Numbered from the stretch's first letter, positions 9,607 through 18,242 are shown. The stretch: DNA of 64,000 bases from Spirulina subsalsa PCC 9445 (GCF_000314005.1 NZ_JH980292.1:3446121-3510120), one strand, 5' to 3'. Translations and numbers: made by a program. The notes: generated by a model not told the origin, from the letters alone.

Positions 9607-10302
9607 ATGAAATTTGGGGTGATTGTTTTTCCGGGTTCTAATTGCGATCGCGATATGACCCATGTCACTCGTGATTTATTAGGACAACCGACGCGGATGA
9701 TTTGGCATCAGGAAACGGATCTCTCTGATCTGGATGTGGTGGTAATTCCGGGGGGGTTTAGTTACGGGGATTATTTACGCTGTGGTGCGATCGCCCGTTT
9801 CTCCCCCATTATGCAAAGTGTAATTGAACACGCCAAACAAGGGAAGTATGTATTAGGGGTGTGTAATGGGTTTCAGGTCTTAACTGAGGTGGGATTACTG
9901 CCGGGGGCCTTAGTGCGGAATCGGGATTTACATTTTATTTGCGATCGCGTTCCTTTGAAAGTGGAACGAACCGATCTCCCTTGGACTCAAGCTTACACCC
10001 CCCAAGAAGTCATCACCATCCCCATTGCTCACGGTGAGGGGCGCTATCATGCCGATGAGGACACCTTAAAGGCCTTAGAAGATAATCAGCAAGTTGTGTT
10101 CCGCTACTGTGACGCTGACGGGAACTTAACCCCAGACAGTAACCCCAATGGCTCCCTAAACCATATTGCAGGCCTTGTCAACGAAACCGGAAACGTTTTA
10201 GGCATGATGCCTCACCCGGAACGAGCGTCCGATCCCCTGCTAAAAGCCATCGACGGGTTTAAACTATTTACAGGTTTATTAACAGTCCCATCGGCAATTT
10301 AG
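9607..10302 (+). CDS. purQ: Phosphoribosylformylglycinamidine synthase, glutaminase subunit PurQ
   Basis: A class I glutamine amidotransferase of 231 residues supplying ammonia to PurL. It has the nucleophile elbow GVCNGFQ with the catalytic cysteine, the oxyanion segment [11 protein letters not shown], and the catalytic HPE of MPHPERASD near the end. It follows purS and precedes the ChaN-like gene by 8 bases, which suggests a three-gene transcript. Confidence 0.96.
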   Translation: MKFGVIVFPGSNCDRDMTHVTRDLLGQPTRMIWHQETDLSDLDVVVIPGGFSYGDYLRCGAIARFSPIMQSVIEHAKQGKYVLGVCNGFQVLTEVGLLPGALVRNRDLHFICDRVPLKVERTDLPWTQAYTPQEVITIPIAHGEGRYHADEDTLKALEDNQQVVFRYCDADGNLTPDSNPNGSLNHIAGLVNETGNVLGMMPHPERASDPLLKAIDGFKLFTGLLTVPSAI

Positions 10303-10310
10303 AATCAATC

Positions 10311-11162
10311 ATGAACTGGCGAAAATGGTTTGCAATCTCCTTGGGTGTTGCCTTGTGTGTGAGCGCCCCTTATGTTGTAAGTTTGGCAAGACCTCCCCAA
10401 ATGGGTGCAACCGTTAGCCAGTCGGCCACCTTAAGCGCCTTAGAACGCGCTCAGATTGTCTATCTTGGGGAGGTCCATGATAATCCAGACCATCATGAGC
10501 AACAGTTGCGGATTATTGAGTTTCTTCACCAACGGAATCCTAAACTGGCGATCGCCTTAGAAATGTTCCAAAAACCCTTTCAACCCGTCCTAGACCGCTA
10601 TTTAGCCGGAGAAATTAGCGAAGACGAACTAAGGGAACAGAGCGAATATGATCAGCGCTGGGGGTTTGACTGGGAATTTTACGCCCCCATCCTCCGCTAT
10701 GCCAAAGCCCACCAACTCCCCTTAATTGCCCTGAATACCCCCACAGAAATCACCCGGAAAGTGGCAATAAACGGTCTAGAAAGCCTCTCTGGGGAAGATT
10801 TGGTTTATATTCCCCCTTTGAGCGAAATCGACACCAATCAGCCAGAATACCGCGAAAAAATCGCCCAAGTTTTCGCCCAACACGGCGCCCACGGCCATAG
10901 TTTATCCCTCGATAACTTTTTTGCGGCTCAAGTCCTCTGGGATGAAACGATGGCGCATACCATCGCCGAGTTTTGGCGCAATTCTCCCCAACGGCAGATT
11001 ATTGTTTTGGCGGGAAAAGGTCATATTTACCGCAATTATGGCATTCCCAGCCGCGTCGAACGGCGTTTAGGGGAGGATTTGGTTCATTATTCGGTGGGTT
11101 TTGTCCACCCCAGCGAGTGGGAAAATCGCCCCAATGGGTTTGATTTATTGTGGCAGTATTAA
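10311..11162 (+). CDS. ChaN-like haem-binding (iron-regulated) protein
   Basis: A 283-residue ChaN/DUF399 family protein. The N-terminus (about residues 5-28) is a signal anchor, so it is probably periplasmic. Family hallmarks are YLGEVHDNPDHH near residue 50 and LAGKGHIYRNYGIP near the C-terminus. In the Campylobacter homologue the fold binds cofacial haems; the role in cyanobacteria is not settled. It starts 8 bases after purQ, so it may be translated from the pur transcript although it has no known purine role. Confidence 0.87.
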   Translation: MNWRKWFAISLGVALCVSAPYVVSLARPPQMGATVSQSATLSALERAQIVYLGEVHDNPDHHEQQLRIIEFLHQRNPKLAIALEMFQKPFQPVLDRYLAGEISEDELREQSEYDQRWGFDWEFYAPILRYAKAHQLPLIALNTPTEITRKVAINGLESLSGEDLVYIPPLSEIDTNQPEYREKIAQVFAQHGAHGHSLSLDNFFAAQVLWDETMAHTIAEFWRNSPQRQIIVLAGKGHIYRNYGIPSRVERRLGEDLVHYSVGFVHPSEWENRPNGFDLLWQY

Positions 11163-11215
11163 TAGGGAAGGGAACGGGGAACGGGGAGCAGGGGGAGCAG
11201 GGGAATAGTGGGTAG

Positions 11216-11302
11216 GGTGCGTTAGCGGAGCGTAACGCACCGTTCGGGCATCCCAAGGGCTATTGCCTTTTCCCGACTCTCTAGGGCGCAAGCATTGCGC
11301 CC
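11216..11302. repeat. Two short palindromic repeats between chaN-like and M20 genes
   Basis: GGTGCGTTA (11216-11224) pairs with TAACGCACC (11233-11241). GGGCGCAA (11284-11291) pairs with TTGCGCCC (11295-11302). Both are perfect and of the kind dispersed in cyanobacterial intergenic DNA. Confidence 0.7.
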
Positions 11303-11310
11303 CTACACCG

Positions 11311-11372
11311 ACTCCCGATTCCCGACACCCGACACCCGACACCCGACACCCAACACCCGACTCCCGACTCCC
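11311..11372 (+). repeat. STRR-like heptamer tandem repeats
   Basis: Degenerate head-to-tail units of GACACCC, CGACTCC and similar 7-mers run from 11311 to 11372. The complementary heptamer GGGAGTC recurs at 12600-12662. Confidence 0.8.
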
Positions 11373-11387
11373 TATCCCTAGTGGCTC

Positions 11388-12581
11388 ATGCTAACTCAAA
11401 TCAAACAAATTGCTGAAAACTTAGCCCCGCGACTGATTGAGATTCGTCGTCATATTCACGCTCACCCTGAATTGAGTGGCCAGGAATATCAAACGGCCGC
11501 CTATATTGCTGGGGTGTTATCCTCCTGTGGATTGCACGTTCAAGAAGCGGTGGGAAAAACGGGGGTAGTGGGAGAGTTAACCGGACAGGGGAAAGATCCT
11601 CGGATTCTCGCCATTCGGACTGATATGGACGCTTTACCCATTCAAGAATCCAACGATTTGGAGTTTGCTTCCCGTATTCCGGGGGTGATGCACGCTTGCG
11701 GCCATGATGTCCATTCGACGGTGGGATTGGGAACGGCGATGGTTTTATCTCAACTGCGCGATCGCCTCCCCGGAACCCTGCGCTTTATTTTTCAACCCGC
11801 CGAAGAAATCGCCCAAGGGGCCGGTTGGATGGTGCGGGATGGTGTGATGCGGGATGTTAGTAGTATTTTTGGACTCCATGTTTTCCCCTCCATTCCCGCC
11901 CGTTGTGTTGGGATTCGTTACGGGGCCTTAACCGCCGCCGCCGATGACCTAGAAATCTTTATTCAAGGGGAATCGGGACATGGAGCGCGCCCCCATGAAG
12001 CCAAGGATGCCATCTGGATTGCTGCTCAAGTGATTACCACCCTACAACAGGCCATTAGTCGCACCCAGAACCCCCTACGCCCCATTGTGTTAACCATTGG
12101 ACAAATTAGCGGAGGACGAGCGCCCAATGTGATTGCGGATCAAGTGCGTTTGGCCGGAACCGTGCGATCGCTCCATCCCGAAACCCACGAAAATCTACCC
12201 CAGTGGATAGAGCATCTCGTCGCCAATGTCTGCGCCACCCACGGGGCAAAATACGAGGTCAATTATCGTCGCGGTGTGCCTTCCGTCCAAAACGACACCG
12301 CCTTAACCCAATTAGTCGAGGCCGCCGCTAGAGAAGCTTGGGGTAACGAGCAGGTGCAAATCATCCCGGAACCCTCCCTCGGAGCCGAAGATTTCGCCAT
12401 CTACCTTGAACAAGCCCCCGGTACCATGTTCCGTCTGGGGATAGGGCAGCCCGAGCAAGTCAACCATCCCCTACACCACCCAGAATTTATGGTGGACGAG
12501 TCCGCCATTTTAACCGGAGTGGTAACGTTGGCTTACGCAGCTTATAAATATTGGGGAAGTGAGTCTAAATCCTCATGTTAA
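11388..12581 (+). CDS. M20 family amidohydrolase (N-acyl amino acid amidohydrolase type)
   Basis: A 397-residue zinc-dependent metallohydrolase. It has the metal motifs HAHPELSG, AIRTDMDALP, MHACGHDVHS and QPAEEIAQGA, plus the dimerisation domain with GHGARPHEAKDA and the C-terminal HHPEF. The family removes acyl groups from amino acids (aminoacylase, hippurate hydrolase, IAA-amino acid hydrolase). Sequence alone does not show the substrate. The ATG at 11388 is close to the usual family start. It is flanked by repeat-rich gaps on both sides. Confidence 0.92.
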   Translation: MLTQIKQIAENLAPRLIEIRRHIHAHPELSGQEYQTAAYIAGVLSSCGLHVQEAVGKTGVVGELTGQGKDPRILAIRTDMDALPIQESNDLEFASRIPGVMHACGHDVHSTVGLGTAMVLSQLRDRLPGTLRFIFQPAEEIAQGAGWMVRDGVMRDVSSIFGLHVFPSIPARCVGIRYGALTAAADDLEIFIQGESGHGARPHEAKDAIWIAAQVITTLQQAISRTQNPLRPIVLTIGQISGGRAPNVIADQVRLAGTVRSLHPETHENLPQWIEHLVANVCATHGAKYEVNYRRGVPSVQNDTALTQLVEAAAREAWGNEQVQIIPEPSLGAEDFAIYLEQAPGTMFRLGIGQPEQVNHPLHHPEFMVDESAILTGVVTLAYAAYKYWGSESKSSC

Positions 12582-12583
12582 TT

Positions 12584-12745
12584 AGGGCTTGCTGAATGAG
12601 TCCGGGAGTCGGGAGTCGGGAGTCGGGAATCGGGAATCGGGAGTCGGGAATCGGGAATCGGTGATAGGTGATAGGGAATAATTATCAATTCTCCCCTGCT
12701 CCCCTGCTCCCCCCGTTCCCCGTTCCCTGTTCCCTATTCCCTATG
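12584..12745 (+). repeat. Dispersed TTGCTGAAT repeat with GGGAGTC heptamers
   Basis: The TTAGGGCTTGCTGAATGAGTC core is followed at 12600-12662 by eight or nine heptamers (GGGAGTC / GGGAATC), then by a CTCCCCTGCTCCCC tract and CCTGTTCCCTATTCC. The right end TGATTCGTCAGGAA at 12743 onward resembles a degenerate inverted terminal repeat. No gene lies in the 12582-12814 gap. Confidence 0.7.
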
Positions 12746-12814
12746 ATTCGTCAGGAATTGTTGTAACTCTAGCTGTAGTTTTCTTTGTAGTGAAGTTAAC
12801 GGGCAGATTTCATC

Positions 12815-13381
12815 ATGCAAGCCTACAGTCCTTCCTCTCATTGTAACTCTCAGCATCAGCTTCTCTCTGACTTGCGAGAGATGATTCTAGTAGAAGCCAA
12901 AAGGACAGGAAACCCTTGGATTAAAAGTTCTAAACTCCTCGCCCTCTATGCAGAACATTATCATGATTCTTCTGCCCATCCTTCACGCATTACCCGAGAT
13001 CATTTTAAACAGTTTCTTCGCCATTCACCGGACTTTACCCTATATATCACGGCGAATCCTGATGTATTTTTTGTGAAGTTACAAACCGAACCAGACTCCT
13101 ATTTCTCGCCCCGTTTCCAGCCCTTTCAGCCTATGGAATCTCCCCGAAATATGAGAGAGGAAAAATCGGAAGTTTCTCCGGTTAAAGTTGAGTTAAATTC
13201 TGCGCAAAATCTGAAAACCGCGCTCAGAAATATTGTCATGAGTTTAGAGAATAATCACCCTAATCATGCTGTAGAAATCAGCGCAGTTAACCAAGCTTTC
13301 TATCAGTCTTATCATCTGCCGCTTAAACCCATGTTGCGGCAATTTTATCCGGGGATGAAGCTGATGGACGTGATCCAGTGA
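12815..13381 (+). CDS. Hypothetical protein, possibly two OST-HTH/LOTUS-like units
   Basis: A 188-residue soluble protein I cannot assign firmly. Residues about 15-97 and 130-188 each look like a winged-helix unit: an amphipathic helix (LLSDLREMIL; LKTALRNIVM), then a short strand-turn, then a helix ending in a hydrophobic DVIQ or VFFVKL strand. This layout suggests two OST-HTH/LOTUS RNA-binding domains, but similarity is weak by eye. A proline- and serine-rich linker joins them. The gene stands between two repeat-rich gaps and ends just before the right end of a solo tnpB element. Confidence 0.65.
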   Translation: MQAYSPSSHCNSQHQLLSDLREMILVEAKRTGNPWIKSSKLLALYAEHYHDSSAHPSRITRDHFKQFLRHSPDFTLYITANPDVFFVKLQTEPDSYFSPRFQPFQPMESPRNMREEKSEVSPVKVELNSAQNLKTALRNIVMSLENNHPNHAVEISAVNQAFYQSYHLPLKPMLRQFYPGMKLMDVIQ

Positions 13382-13387
13382 CATCCT

Positions 13388-13418
13388 CCCGACACCGACC
13401 CTAGGGGTACGGTGCGGG
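13388..13418 (-). ncRNA. Right-end hairpin of tnpB element 1 (candidate omega-RNA 3' end)
   Basis: The plus-strand sequence runs CCCGACACCG, ACCCTAGGGGT, then CGGTGCGGG, and folds into an imperfect stem directly downstream of the minus-strand tnpB. In IS200/IS605 elements the RNA that guides TnpB ends in such a right-end structure. This assignment is by position and shape only. Confidence 0.4.
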
Positions 13419-13431
13419 CTTCCCCATATCA

Positions 13432-14730
13432 CTATGAGGCTTTCCTGTTTCTACGGGAGGCTCTAGATGTCTTTTTAGGGACATCCCCGTTCGCGTTCAC
13501 TTCGTGACGCTTCGCGAACGCGAAGCGTTGCGTAGCAAAGCGTTGCGTAGCAATAACCTCTTCCTCTACAGGCAGCTTGACCCCCAGTCCAAGGGCTGCA
13601 AGTCCACGTTGCTCAACAACCATCGCCGCAGCAACGTCCCTATCCGTTACAAACCCACAATGAGAACATTTATGCACTCGTTGAGACAAGTCCTTCTTAC
13701 CAGTCACTACACCACAATTCGGACAAATTTGGCTAGTGAAATTAGCATCAACTTTCTCAAAATAAACATCTCGTTTCCAGGCTACGTGCTTTAATACCTC
13801 TAGAAAACCCCCAAAGCCAGCATCAAGGGTATGTTTACACAACATTCCCCTAGACATGGCTTTGACGTTTAAATCTTCGGCAAAAATGATATTGGCTTGG
13901 TCACAAAGATGATGAGCGACTTGATAATGAAAGTTTTTGCGAGTGTTGTAAATATGTTCATGAAGTTTAGCTACTTTTTCCCGGGCTTTATGCCAGTTTT
14001 TTGACCCTTTCTGTTTCTTTGATAATCTTCTTTGTAGCCATTTAAGCTGACTTTGAAGCTCCAAGAAAAACTTAGGTCTAGCTATTAATTCCCCCTGAGA
14101 TGTTGCCATAAACTTCTCCAGTCCCAAATCAATCCCTAGAGATTTTCCTTGAGGCTTTGGAGAAGGAATATTAACATCTGATTGAATATAGATAACAGCA
14201 TACCAACCCGAAGCTTTTTTAACGATCTGAACTTGTTTAACTACAAATCCATCCGGTATAGGTCTGTGTAGATTAATGACCACAGAGCCGAGCTTGGGGA
14301 GTCTCAATTGATATCCAGTTACAGGGTTTTCCCTGAATTGAGGAAAGTTAATCGACCGAAACTGACCATATTTCTTAAACCTAGGAAAACCAAAACTTCT
14401 TTTCCAGAAAAAGTTAAACGCTTTGTCTAAACGCCCCATAACCTCTTGCAAGACCTGAGACTGAACCCGTTTAAGTTCTGGGTATTGCTGTTTGGCTTGA
14501 GTTAAAGCTTTTTTCTGTTTATAATAGTCGGGAAAAGGTTGATCCGCAGGTATAATGTACTCAGAATGGAGGCTACAAGCGTTAACCTGACACTTGCGAG
14601 AATTTATCCACTCTTTTCGTTCTGCCAAGGCATAATTATATACCCCTCGACAGATTTCTAGCCAGTCAAGTAGTTCTTTTTCTTGACTGGCATCTGGATA
14701 AATTCTGTAGCAATAGTTGAGGTTTAACAC
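13432..14730 (-). CDS. tnpB: TnpB-type RNA-guided endonuclease of an IS200/IS605-like element (copy 1)
   Basis: A 432-residue TnpB. The RuvC residues are intact: GIDLGLEKF, the glutamate in FAEDLN, and the final aspartate in DRDVAAAMV. The zinc ribbon has CPNC and CSHC. TnpB is a compact nuclease guided by a transposon-derived omega-RNA. No tnpA (Y1 or serine recombinase) accompanies it, so this copy depends on transposase in trans. Its C-terminus contains a 15-bp tandem repeat (13524-13553) encoding ATQRF twice, next to a palindrome CGCTTCGC/GCGAAGCG, a likely secondary repeat insertion. A TATAAT box lies about 30 bases upstream of the start. Confidence 0.95.
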   Translation of the reverse strand: MLNLNYCYRIYPDASQEKELLDWLEICRGVYNYALAERKEWINSRKCQVNACSLHSEYIIPADQPFPDYYKQKKALTQAKQQYPELKRVQSQVLQEVMGRLDKAFNFFWKRSFGFPRFKKYGQFRSINFPQFRENPVTGYQLRLPKLGSVVINLHRPIPDGFVVKQVQIVKKASGWYAVIYIQSDVNIPSPKPQGKSLGIDLGLEKFMATSQGELIARPKFFLELQSQLKWLQRRLSKKQKGSKNWHKAREKVAKLHEHIYNTRKNFHYQVAHHLCDQANIIFAEDLNVKAMSRGMLCKHTLDAGFGGFLEVLKHVAWKRDVYFEKVDANFTSQICPNCGVVTGKKDLSQRVHKCSHCGFVTDRDVAAAMVVEQRGLAALGLGVKLPVEEEVIATQRFATQRFAFAKRHEVNANGDVPKKTSRASRRNRKAS

Positions 14731-14805
14731 GAATAGTAGCTGATTGACCTGAACCGATTATACAATGTCTAGGGATAAATCGTCACTCCCTAGTAAATGA
14801 TTGTT

Positions 14806-14841
14806 GGTTAATTTTCGGGGCATCGAACCCCTCAATTAACC
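14806..14841. other. Long hairpin upstream of tnpB copy 1
   Basis: GGTTAATT (14806-14813) and AATTAACC (14834-14841) are perfect complements. Inside them GGGG and CCCC pair around a 7-base loop. It probably marks the left end of the tnpB element or its leader. The minus strand loop GTTCGATGC mimics a tRNA T-arm, but no tRNA can be folded here. Confidence 0.45.
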
Positions 14842-14906
14842 GTCTTTCATCCCGACGATGAGCTAAACCCGTTGTAGGGGCAGGGGGAATTCATGAGTTC
14901 CCCCCC

Positions 14907-14959
14907 GAATGAAGCTCTCCCTACCTGCGGCGAGGTAGGGGATTGTGTCGCTATTTTTG
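14907..14959 (+). ncRNA. Hairpin family A, copy 1 (orphan IS605-like right end)
   Basis: GAATGAAGCTC, then CCCTACCT (14919-14926), loop GCGGCG, AGGTAGGG (14933-14940), then GTGTCGCTATTTTTG. Copies with a different but still complementary stem occur at 16912-16956 and, on the minus strand, 45613-45670. Stem changes that keep pairing argue for a selected RNA structure. No tnpB precedes it in this orientation. Confidence 0.5.
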
Positions 14960-14977
14960 TTCAATCGTCAGGAAAAA

Positions 14978-15769
14978 TCAACCACTGCGGGGAATGCGTT
15001 CAATTTGAGCATAGCCACTGAACAGCAATTCTTTCCCCTGAGTTTCTAGACGATTTAACCGCAACAGCACCCCATCTAAGTTGAAACGGTCAAGGTCTAC
15101 CATCTCGTTCAGGATATCTACCAGAATCCCCATTAGTAGCCGCGATAAGCCCTGTAAACCTTCGGGAATGGTTTCTCCCTCAAACACGGCGTTTTCATAG
15201 GTAATCCGTCTCCGTTTGGCTAAACCTAGCTCACAACTAAAGACAACTGGAACTACTTGATTGGGTAAATTGGTTTGAGCGAATAACTTAATCCGATTTT
15301 GAGGCAACAGTTCTAAGTAAACATCGGTAAAGGAAACCGGCTCCCCCCCGGATAACTCCAGTAAACGGGAGTCCGTGAGGTTTTCTAAACGTTTCCGCAC
15401 TAACTCGGCTTTAAAAGCGTGGTTAATGTCGGTTTCTGTCAGTGTTACGAGTGCGATCGCCTGAGTCGGTTGTTTCAGGGCAATTGTTCCCTTTAACACT
15501 GACCCAAAATCCAAGGCCACCGCGTCTGTCTCAAAGGACATGGCCGCTGTGCGGAAATCCCGGCGAATCACCAAACCTCGCCCCTGCATCTTAAAGCTAT
15601 CGATACTCCCCTGTAGCAGCTTGCTAGAGGGCTGACAGCGCACTTGTACCTCAACCGATTCACACTGCGTAAACAGGTGGCGGATGGTATTACTGGCAAC
15701 GGTATTGAGGAGATTCTCCCCCCAATCCGCCCCTTGATTTTGATTTGAACCAACAAAGCCACCAAACAT
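14978..15769 (-). CDS. DUF2993 (LmeA-like) protein
   Basis: A 263-residue protein of the DUF2993 family, common in cyanobacteria and related to LmeA, a phospholipid-binding protein of actinobacteria. Conserved stretches include VRCQPSSKLLQGSIDSF near residue 50, a long amphipathic beta-rich core, and a C-terminal VLLRLNRLETQGKELLFSGYAQI. I see no clear signal peptide with the start at 15769; an upstream start at 15796 would add MFISAELNT. The function in cyanobacteria is unknown. It probably binds lipids or membranes. Confidence 0.85.
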   Translation of the reverse strand: MFGGFVGSNQNQGADWGENLLNTVASNTIRHLFTQCESVEVQVRCQPSSKLLQGSIDSFKMQGRGLVIRRDFRTAAMSFETDAVALDFGSVLKGTIALKQPTQAIALVTLTETDINHAFKAELVRKRLENLTDSRLLELSGGEPVSFTDVYLELLPQNRIKLFAQTNLPNQVVPVVFSCELGLAKRRRITYENAVFEGETIPEGLQGLSRLLMGILVDILNEMVDLDRFNLDGVLLRLNRLETQGKELLFSGYAQIERIPRSG

Positions 15770-16050
15770 TGTGTTAAGTTCTGCGCTGATAAACAAAATT
15801 TTCCTTTCTCCTTCCTTTGTAACAAAATGTTAACGATTCGGCAAAGGTTAAGGCACTCTGTCGGAGGAATGAGTTCAGGAATTGGGAGTCGGGAATAATT
15901 ATCAATTCTCCCCTGCTCCCCCTTCCCTGTTCGCTCTTGCCCATTCAAGTTGAGCCAAAAGGAGAGGGGCGTAAAGAATCTTATCTCTACACCCCTCTCG
16001 CTGTGATGCTTCAGGTTTCATTGGCAGTCTTAGGCTCCCATTCTGCTTTC

Positions 16051-16779
16051 TTAGGCTGTCATGGGATTTAATAGTTCTTCGAGCCACTGTTCAAGCTGTT
16101 TGCGGTAACGACGAGAGGAGAGAGTATTAGAAAGGCTTTCTAAGGCCCGTTGATAGTCTCCCATCGCCAGATTCCAGTCGCCGCGTAAATGGTAGGCGCG
16201 GCCGCGTTCGCCGTAGCTGCGGGCTTTGAGGCGTTTTCCAAGGACTAATACGAGATCAAAGTTCTCAATGGCTAAGTCATAAAGTCCCATGTCGCGGTAG
16301 GTGATGCCTTGATTAATCCAAGCGCGCCAGTTCGCGGGGTTAAAATCGAGGGCAATTTGATAATCGGCGATCGCATCGGCTAGTTGACCTTGAGCGATAT
16401 AGCAATTAGCACGGTTATTATAGACGCTATCTAAACGGGGATTAAGCGCGATCGCCTGATTGTAGTCGGCGAGGGCTTGATCATATTCCCCAGAGTTAAA
16501 ATACATCAGGCCGCGATTGTTATAATCAATGGCACTGTCTGGATTACAGGCAATCAGTTCATCTAAAAGTGCGATCGCCATTTTATAATTGCCCAGATTG
16601 GAATGTTCTAAAACTAAAGCCCGTAAGTAGCGCTCACCGAAGGGCGACGAACGATCCAGCCCATGACCCACAATGCCATGATCTACCCCAGAATAATCAG
16701 ACGGCTTCACAAAGGCATCCTCTAGACTCTGAATAAACGGTGCTGCATCTGGATAGTTCATCATTTCCTCCCGGCTCAT
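16051..16779 (-). CDS. TPR-repeat protein
   Basis: A 242-residue soluble protein with about four tetratricopeptide repeats from residue 50 to 220. Clear units are AIDYNNRGLMYFNSGEYDQA, SVYNNRANCYIAQGQLADA and ARSYGERGRAYHLRGDWNLA. TPRs form helical superhelices that bind partner proteins, so a scaffold role is expected. The N-terminal 45 residues are not repetitive. No signal peptide is seen, and there is no operon partner nearby. A similar DUF-less architecture is widespread in cyanobacteria, so I give no specific function. Confidence 0.88.
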   Translation of the reverse strand: MSREEMMNYPDAAPFIQSLEDAFVKPSDYSGVDHGIVGHGLDRSSPFGERYLRALVLEHSNLGNYKMAIALLDELIACNPDSAIDYNNRGLMYFNSGEYDQALADYNQAIALNPRLDSVYNNRANCYIAQGQLADAIADYQIALDFNPANWRAWINQGITYRDMGLYDLAIENFDLVLVLGKRLKARSYGERGRAYHLRGDWNLAMGDYQRALESLSNTLSSRRYRKQLEQWLEELLNPMTA

Positions 16780-16911
16780 CCATCCTACTCTCTACCCTAG
16801 TCTTTGACCCCACCCTCCACACAGCGATCTGTGTCACTCGTTGGGGTGTCCTCGATCGGTTCTTCCGTTATAGATTCAACCTCAGCCCTAGAAGTTCCAG
16901 AGGATTAGACA

Positions 16912-16956
16912 GTATGAAGCTCTCTCACCTGGCGTAGCGGAGGTGGGAGTGTCCTA
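16912..16956 (+). ncRNA. Hairpin family A, copy 2
   Basis: TATGAAGCTC is followed by a 9-bp stem, CTCTCACCT (16922-16930) against AGGTGGGAG (16941-16949) with one G-U pair, then GTGTC. The same flanks occur in copies 1 and 3 with different stem bases. A further small stem CTCACT/AGTGAG lies near 17045-17067. The rest of the 16780-17340 gap holds no gene I can support. Confidence 0.5.
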
Positions 16957-17194
16957 TGCTAATCTTGAACTATCCACAGTCCAAAGATCACACAGGCAAG
17001 CCCAGCTTCGGGGTGACCGTCCAGAACATTGGCTGGAACGATCCTCACTGTCCTTGCGGCGAGTGAGCTTATTCGAGGTGGGGGAATGCGTCGCTTGTAG
17101 CTAGTTGTGGTGGTGTCACAATAGACCAACTTAAAAAATCTGTCGAGAATCAGGATTCCCCTGAATATTAGCTGTGCTTCGCTGTCTTATATTG

Positions 17195-17240
17195 GTCGGC
17201 TTTTCATCTCATCGGTAAAACCGGGAGTCTTCAAGCCGAC
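17195..17240 (+). ncRNA. Hairpin family B, copy 1
   Basis: GTCGGCTT (17195-17202) pairs with AAGCCGAC (17233-17240), enclosing TTCATCTCATCGGT, an inner CGGT/ACCG stem, and GAGTCTTC. A relative at 48954-49021 keeps TTTCATC, TCGGT and GTCTTCA but has the outer stem GTCGGGGT/ACCCCGAC. It lies at the distal end of the integron array. Confidence 0.45.
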
Positions 17241-17340
17241 ATTTTAGATAAACCCACATCCCGCAAACCTAATGCACCTCCCGATTCTTCTACAACCCGA
17301 CGATGTAATTTGAGGACTTCTGTGAGAGTTAAATACCTGA

Positions 17341-17538
17341 TCATGCTAAACGCTGATAGAGTTCAGCATTTTTGGTTAGGACATACTCTGACGCCCTCAC
17401 AAAGTCATTAGATGATGAATCAAGCCAATCTTTTATGTAAGCTTGCAGAAACTCTTCGGGAGAAATGCCTGTTTCCAACGCAAGTTGCTTAATTCTTTCT
17501 AGTTTGTCGTCTGGCAGAGAAATTGTGATTGAAGCCAT
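17341..17538 (-). CDS. Ribbon-helix-helix (CopG-like) protein in the last integron cassette
   Basis: A 65-residue protein beginning MASITISLPDDKLERIKQLA, the strand-helix pattern of ribbon-helix-helix DNA-binding proteins, followed by a second helix GISPEEFLQAYI. Such proteins are usually antitoxins or small repressors. It starts 2 bases after the stop of the 116-residue gene, so the two form one cassette operon. The partner has no known toxin fold that I recognise, so a TA pair is only a suggestion. Confidence 0.8.
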   Translation of the reverse strand: MASITISLPDDKLERIKQLALETGISPEEFLQAYIKDWLDSSSNDFVRASEYVLTKNAELYQRLA

Positions 17539-17540
17539 AA

Positions 17541-17891
17541 CTAGGTAAGTTTTGATCTAATAAGATTTATGGCATCCTTAAGTTCATCAGCATGAACCCA
17601 AACGAAGCCACCGTATAGCATTTTACCATCTGGATCGGCTAAAAAAACATGGTCACCACCGACTGCTCTATTAGTCCAAGTCCTGACTTGACTGCCATCC
17701 TGTAAAGAAAACTTAAAATAGGAGTGCTTAAATAAACTCGTTCGACAAGGGGTCATCCCTGGTACATTGTCCAAAATCTCAATGGCTTTTTCTATGCTTG
17801 ATGAGCGATAGGTTGAGGTGGTTTCATATTCCGTAACATCATATACCAATCCACGAACAGCCTTGCCAGCAGCGTCAAACAAACCCCACAT
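17541..17891 (-). CDS. Hypothetical 116-residue cassette protein
   Basis: I do not recognise this protein. It is compact, aromatic-rich and mixed alpha/beta, with no signal peptide or membrane helix. It opens MWGLFDAAGKAVRGLVYDV and contains GDHVFLADPDGKMLYGGFVW, a likely beta-hairpin core. Its start lies 24 bases from the attC core at 17915, which is typical of the first gene in an integron cassette. It is followed by the ribbon-helix-helix gene with only 2 bases between. Confidence 0.7.
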   Translation of the reverse strand: MWGLFDAAGKAVRGLVYDVTEYETTSTYRSSSIEKAIEILDNVPGMTPCRTSLFKHSYFKFSLQDGSQVRTWTNRAVGGDHVFLADPDGKMLYGGFVWVHADELKDAINLIRSKLT

Positions 17892-17914
17892 TTTAACTAC
17901 CTCGCTATTATCAA

Positions 17915-18000
17915 GCTAACGGTGAAGTTGTGCGGCGGCAAGTAATCTTGAAATCAGCACCAGTAATGCCCGAACGTCCGCTGCATTTGAATTGTTAGCC
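17915..18000 (-). repeat. attC site of the hicBA cassette
   Basis: GCTAAC at 17915-17920 and GTTAGCC at 17994-18000 form the complementary ends. The inner arms are TGCGGCGGCA (17931) and ACGTCCGCTGCA (17975). Size, arms and position directly after hicA fit attC. Confidence 0.85.
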
Positions 18001-18012
18001 CTCTGCAATTAC

Positions 18013-18240
18013 TCATCTCATGCCGGAAACAAACTCTTGCACCGTAAGTCCAGCAGTACGAATAAGACTACGCAACGTCCCTTTTGCTACTTCACGATGA
18101 TCAGGAACGGAGAGCGTCGCTTGTTCACCTTCCTTGACCATAATGATATGACTTGCACTCTGACGTACAACTTGCCAGCCAAAAGCTTCAAATACCCGGA
18201 CTACCCCACGTCCACTGAGAACAGGAAGGGCGGAAGACAT
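18013..18240 (-). CDS. hicA: HicA-family mRNA interferase toxin (integron cassette)
   Basis: A 75-residue HicA (YcfA) toxin with a double-stranded RNA-binding-like fold. The catalytic histidine is in QSASHIIMVK. The segment LSGRGVVRVFEAFGWQVV at the start and LRSLIRTAGLTVQEF at the end are typical of the cyanobacterial group. HicA cleaves mRNA when free of HicB. Here hicB is upstream and hicA downstream, separated by 2 bases, the reverse of the classic order. It lies in an integron cassette with attC 17915-18000 just beyond its stop. Confidence 0.9.
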   Translation of the reverse strand: MSSALPVLSGRGVVRVFEAFGWQVVRQSASHIIMVKEGEQATLSVPDHREVAKGTLRSLIRTAGLTVQEFVSGMR

Positions 18241-18242
18241 GA

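Noticed and set aside
14816-14831. GGGGTTCGATGCCCC on the minus strand, like a tRNA T-arm
   Set aside because: No acceptor, D-arm or anticodon arm can be folded around it. It is part of a larger hairpin GGTTAATT/AATTAACC.
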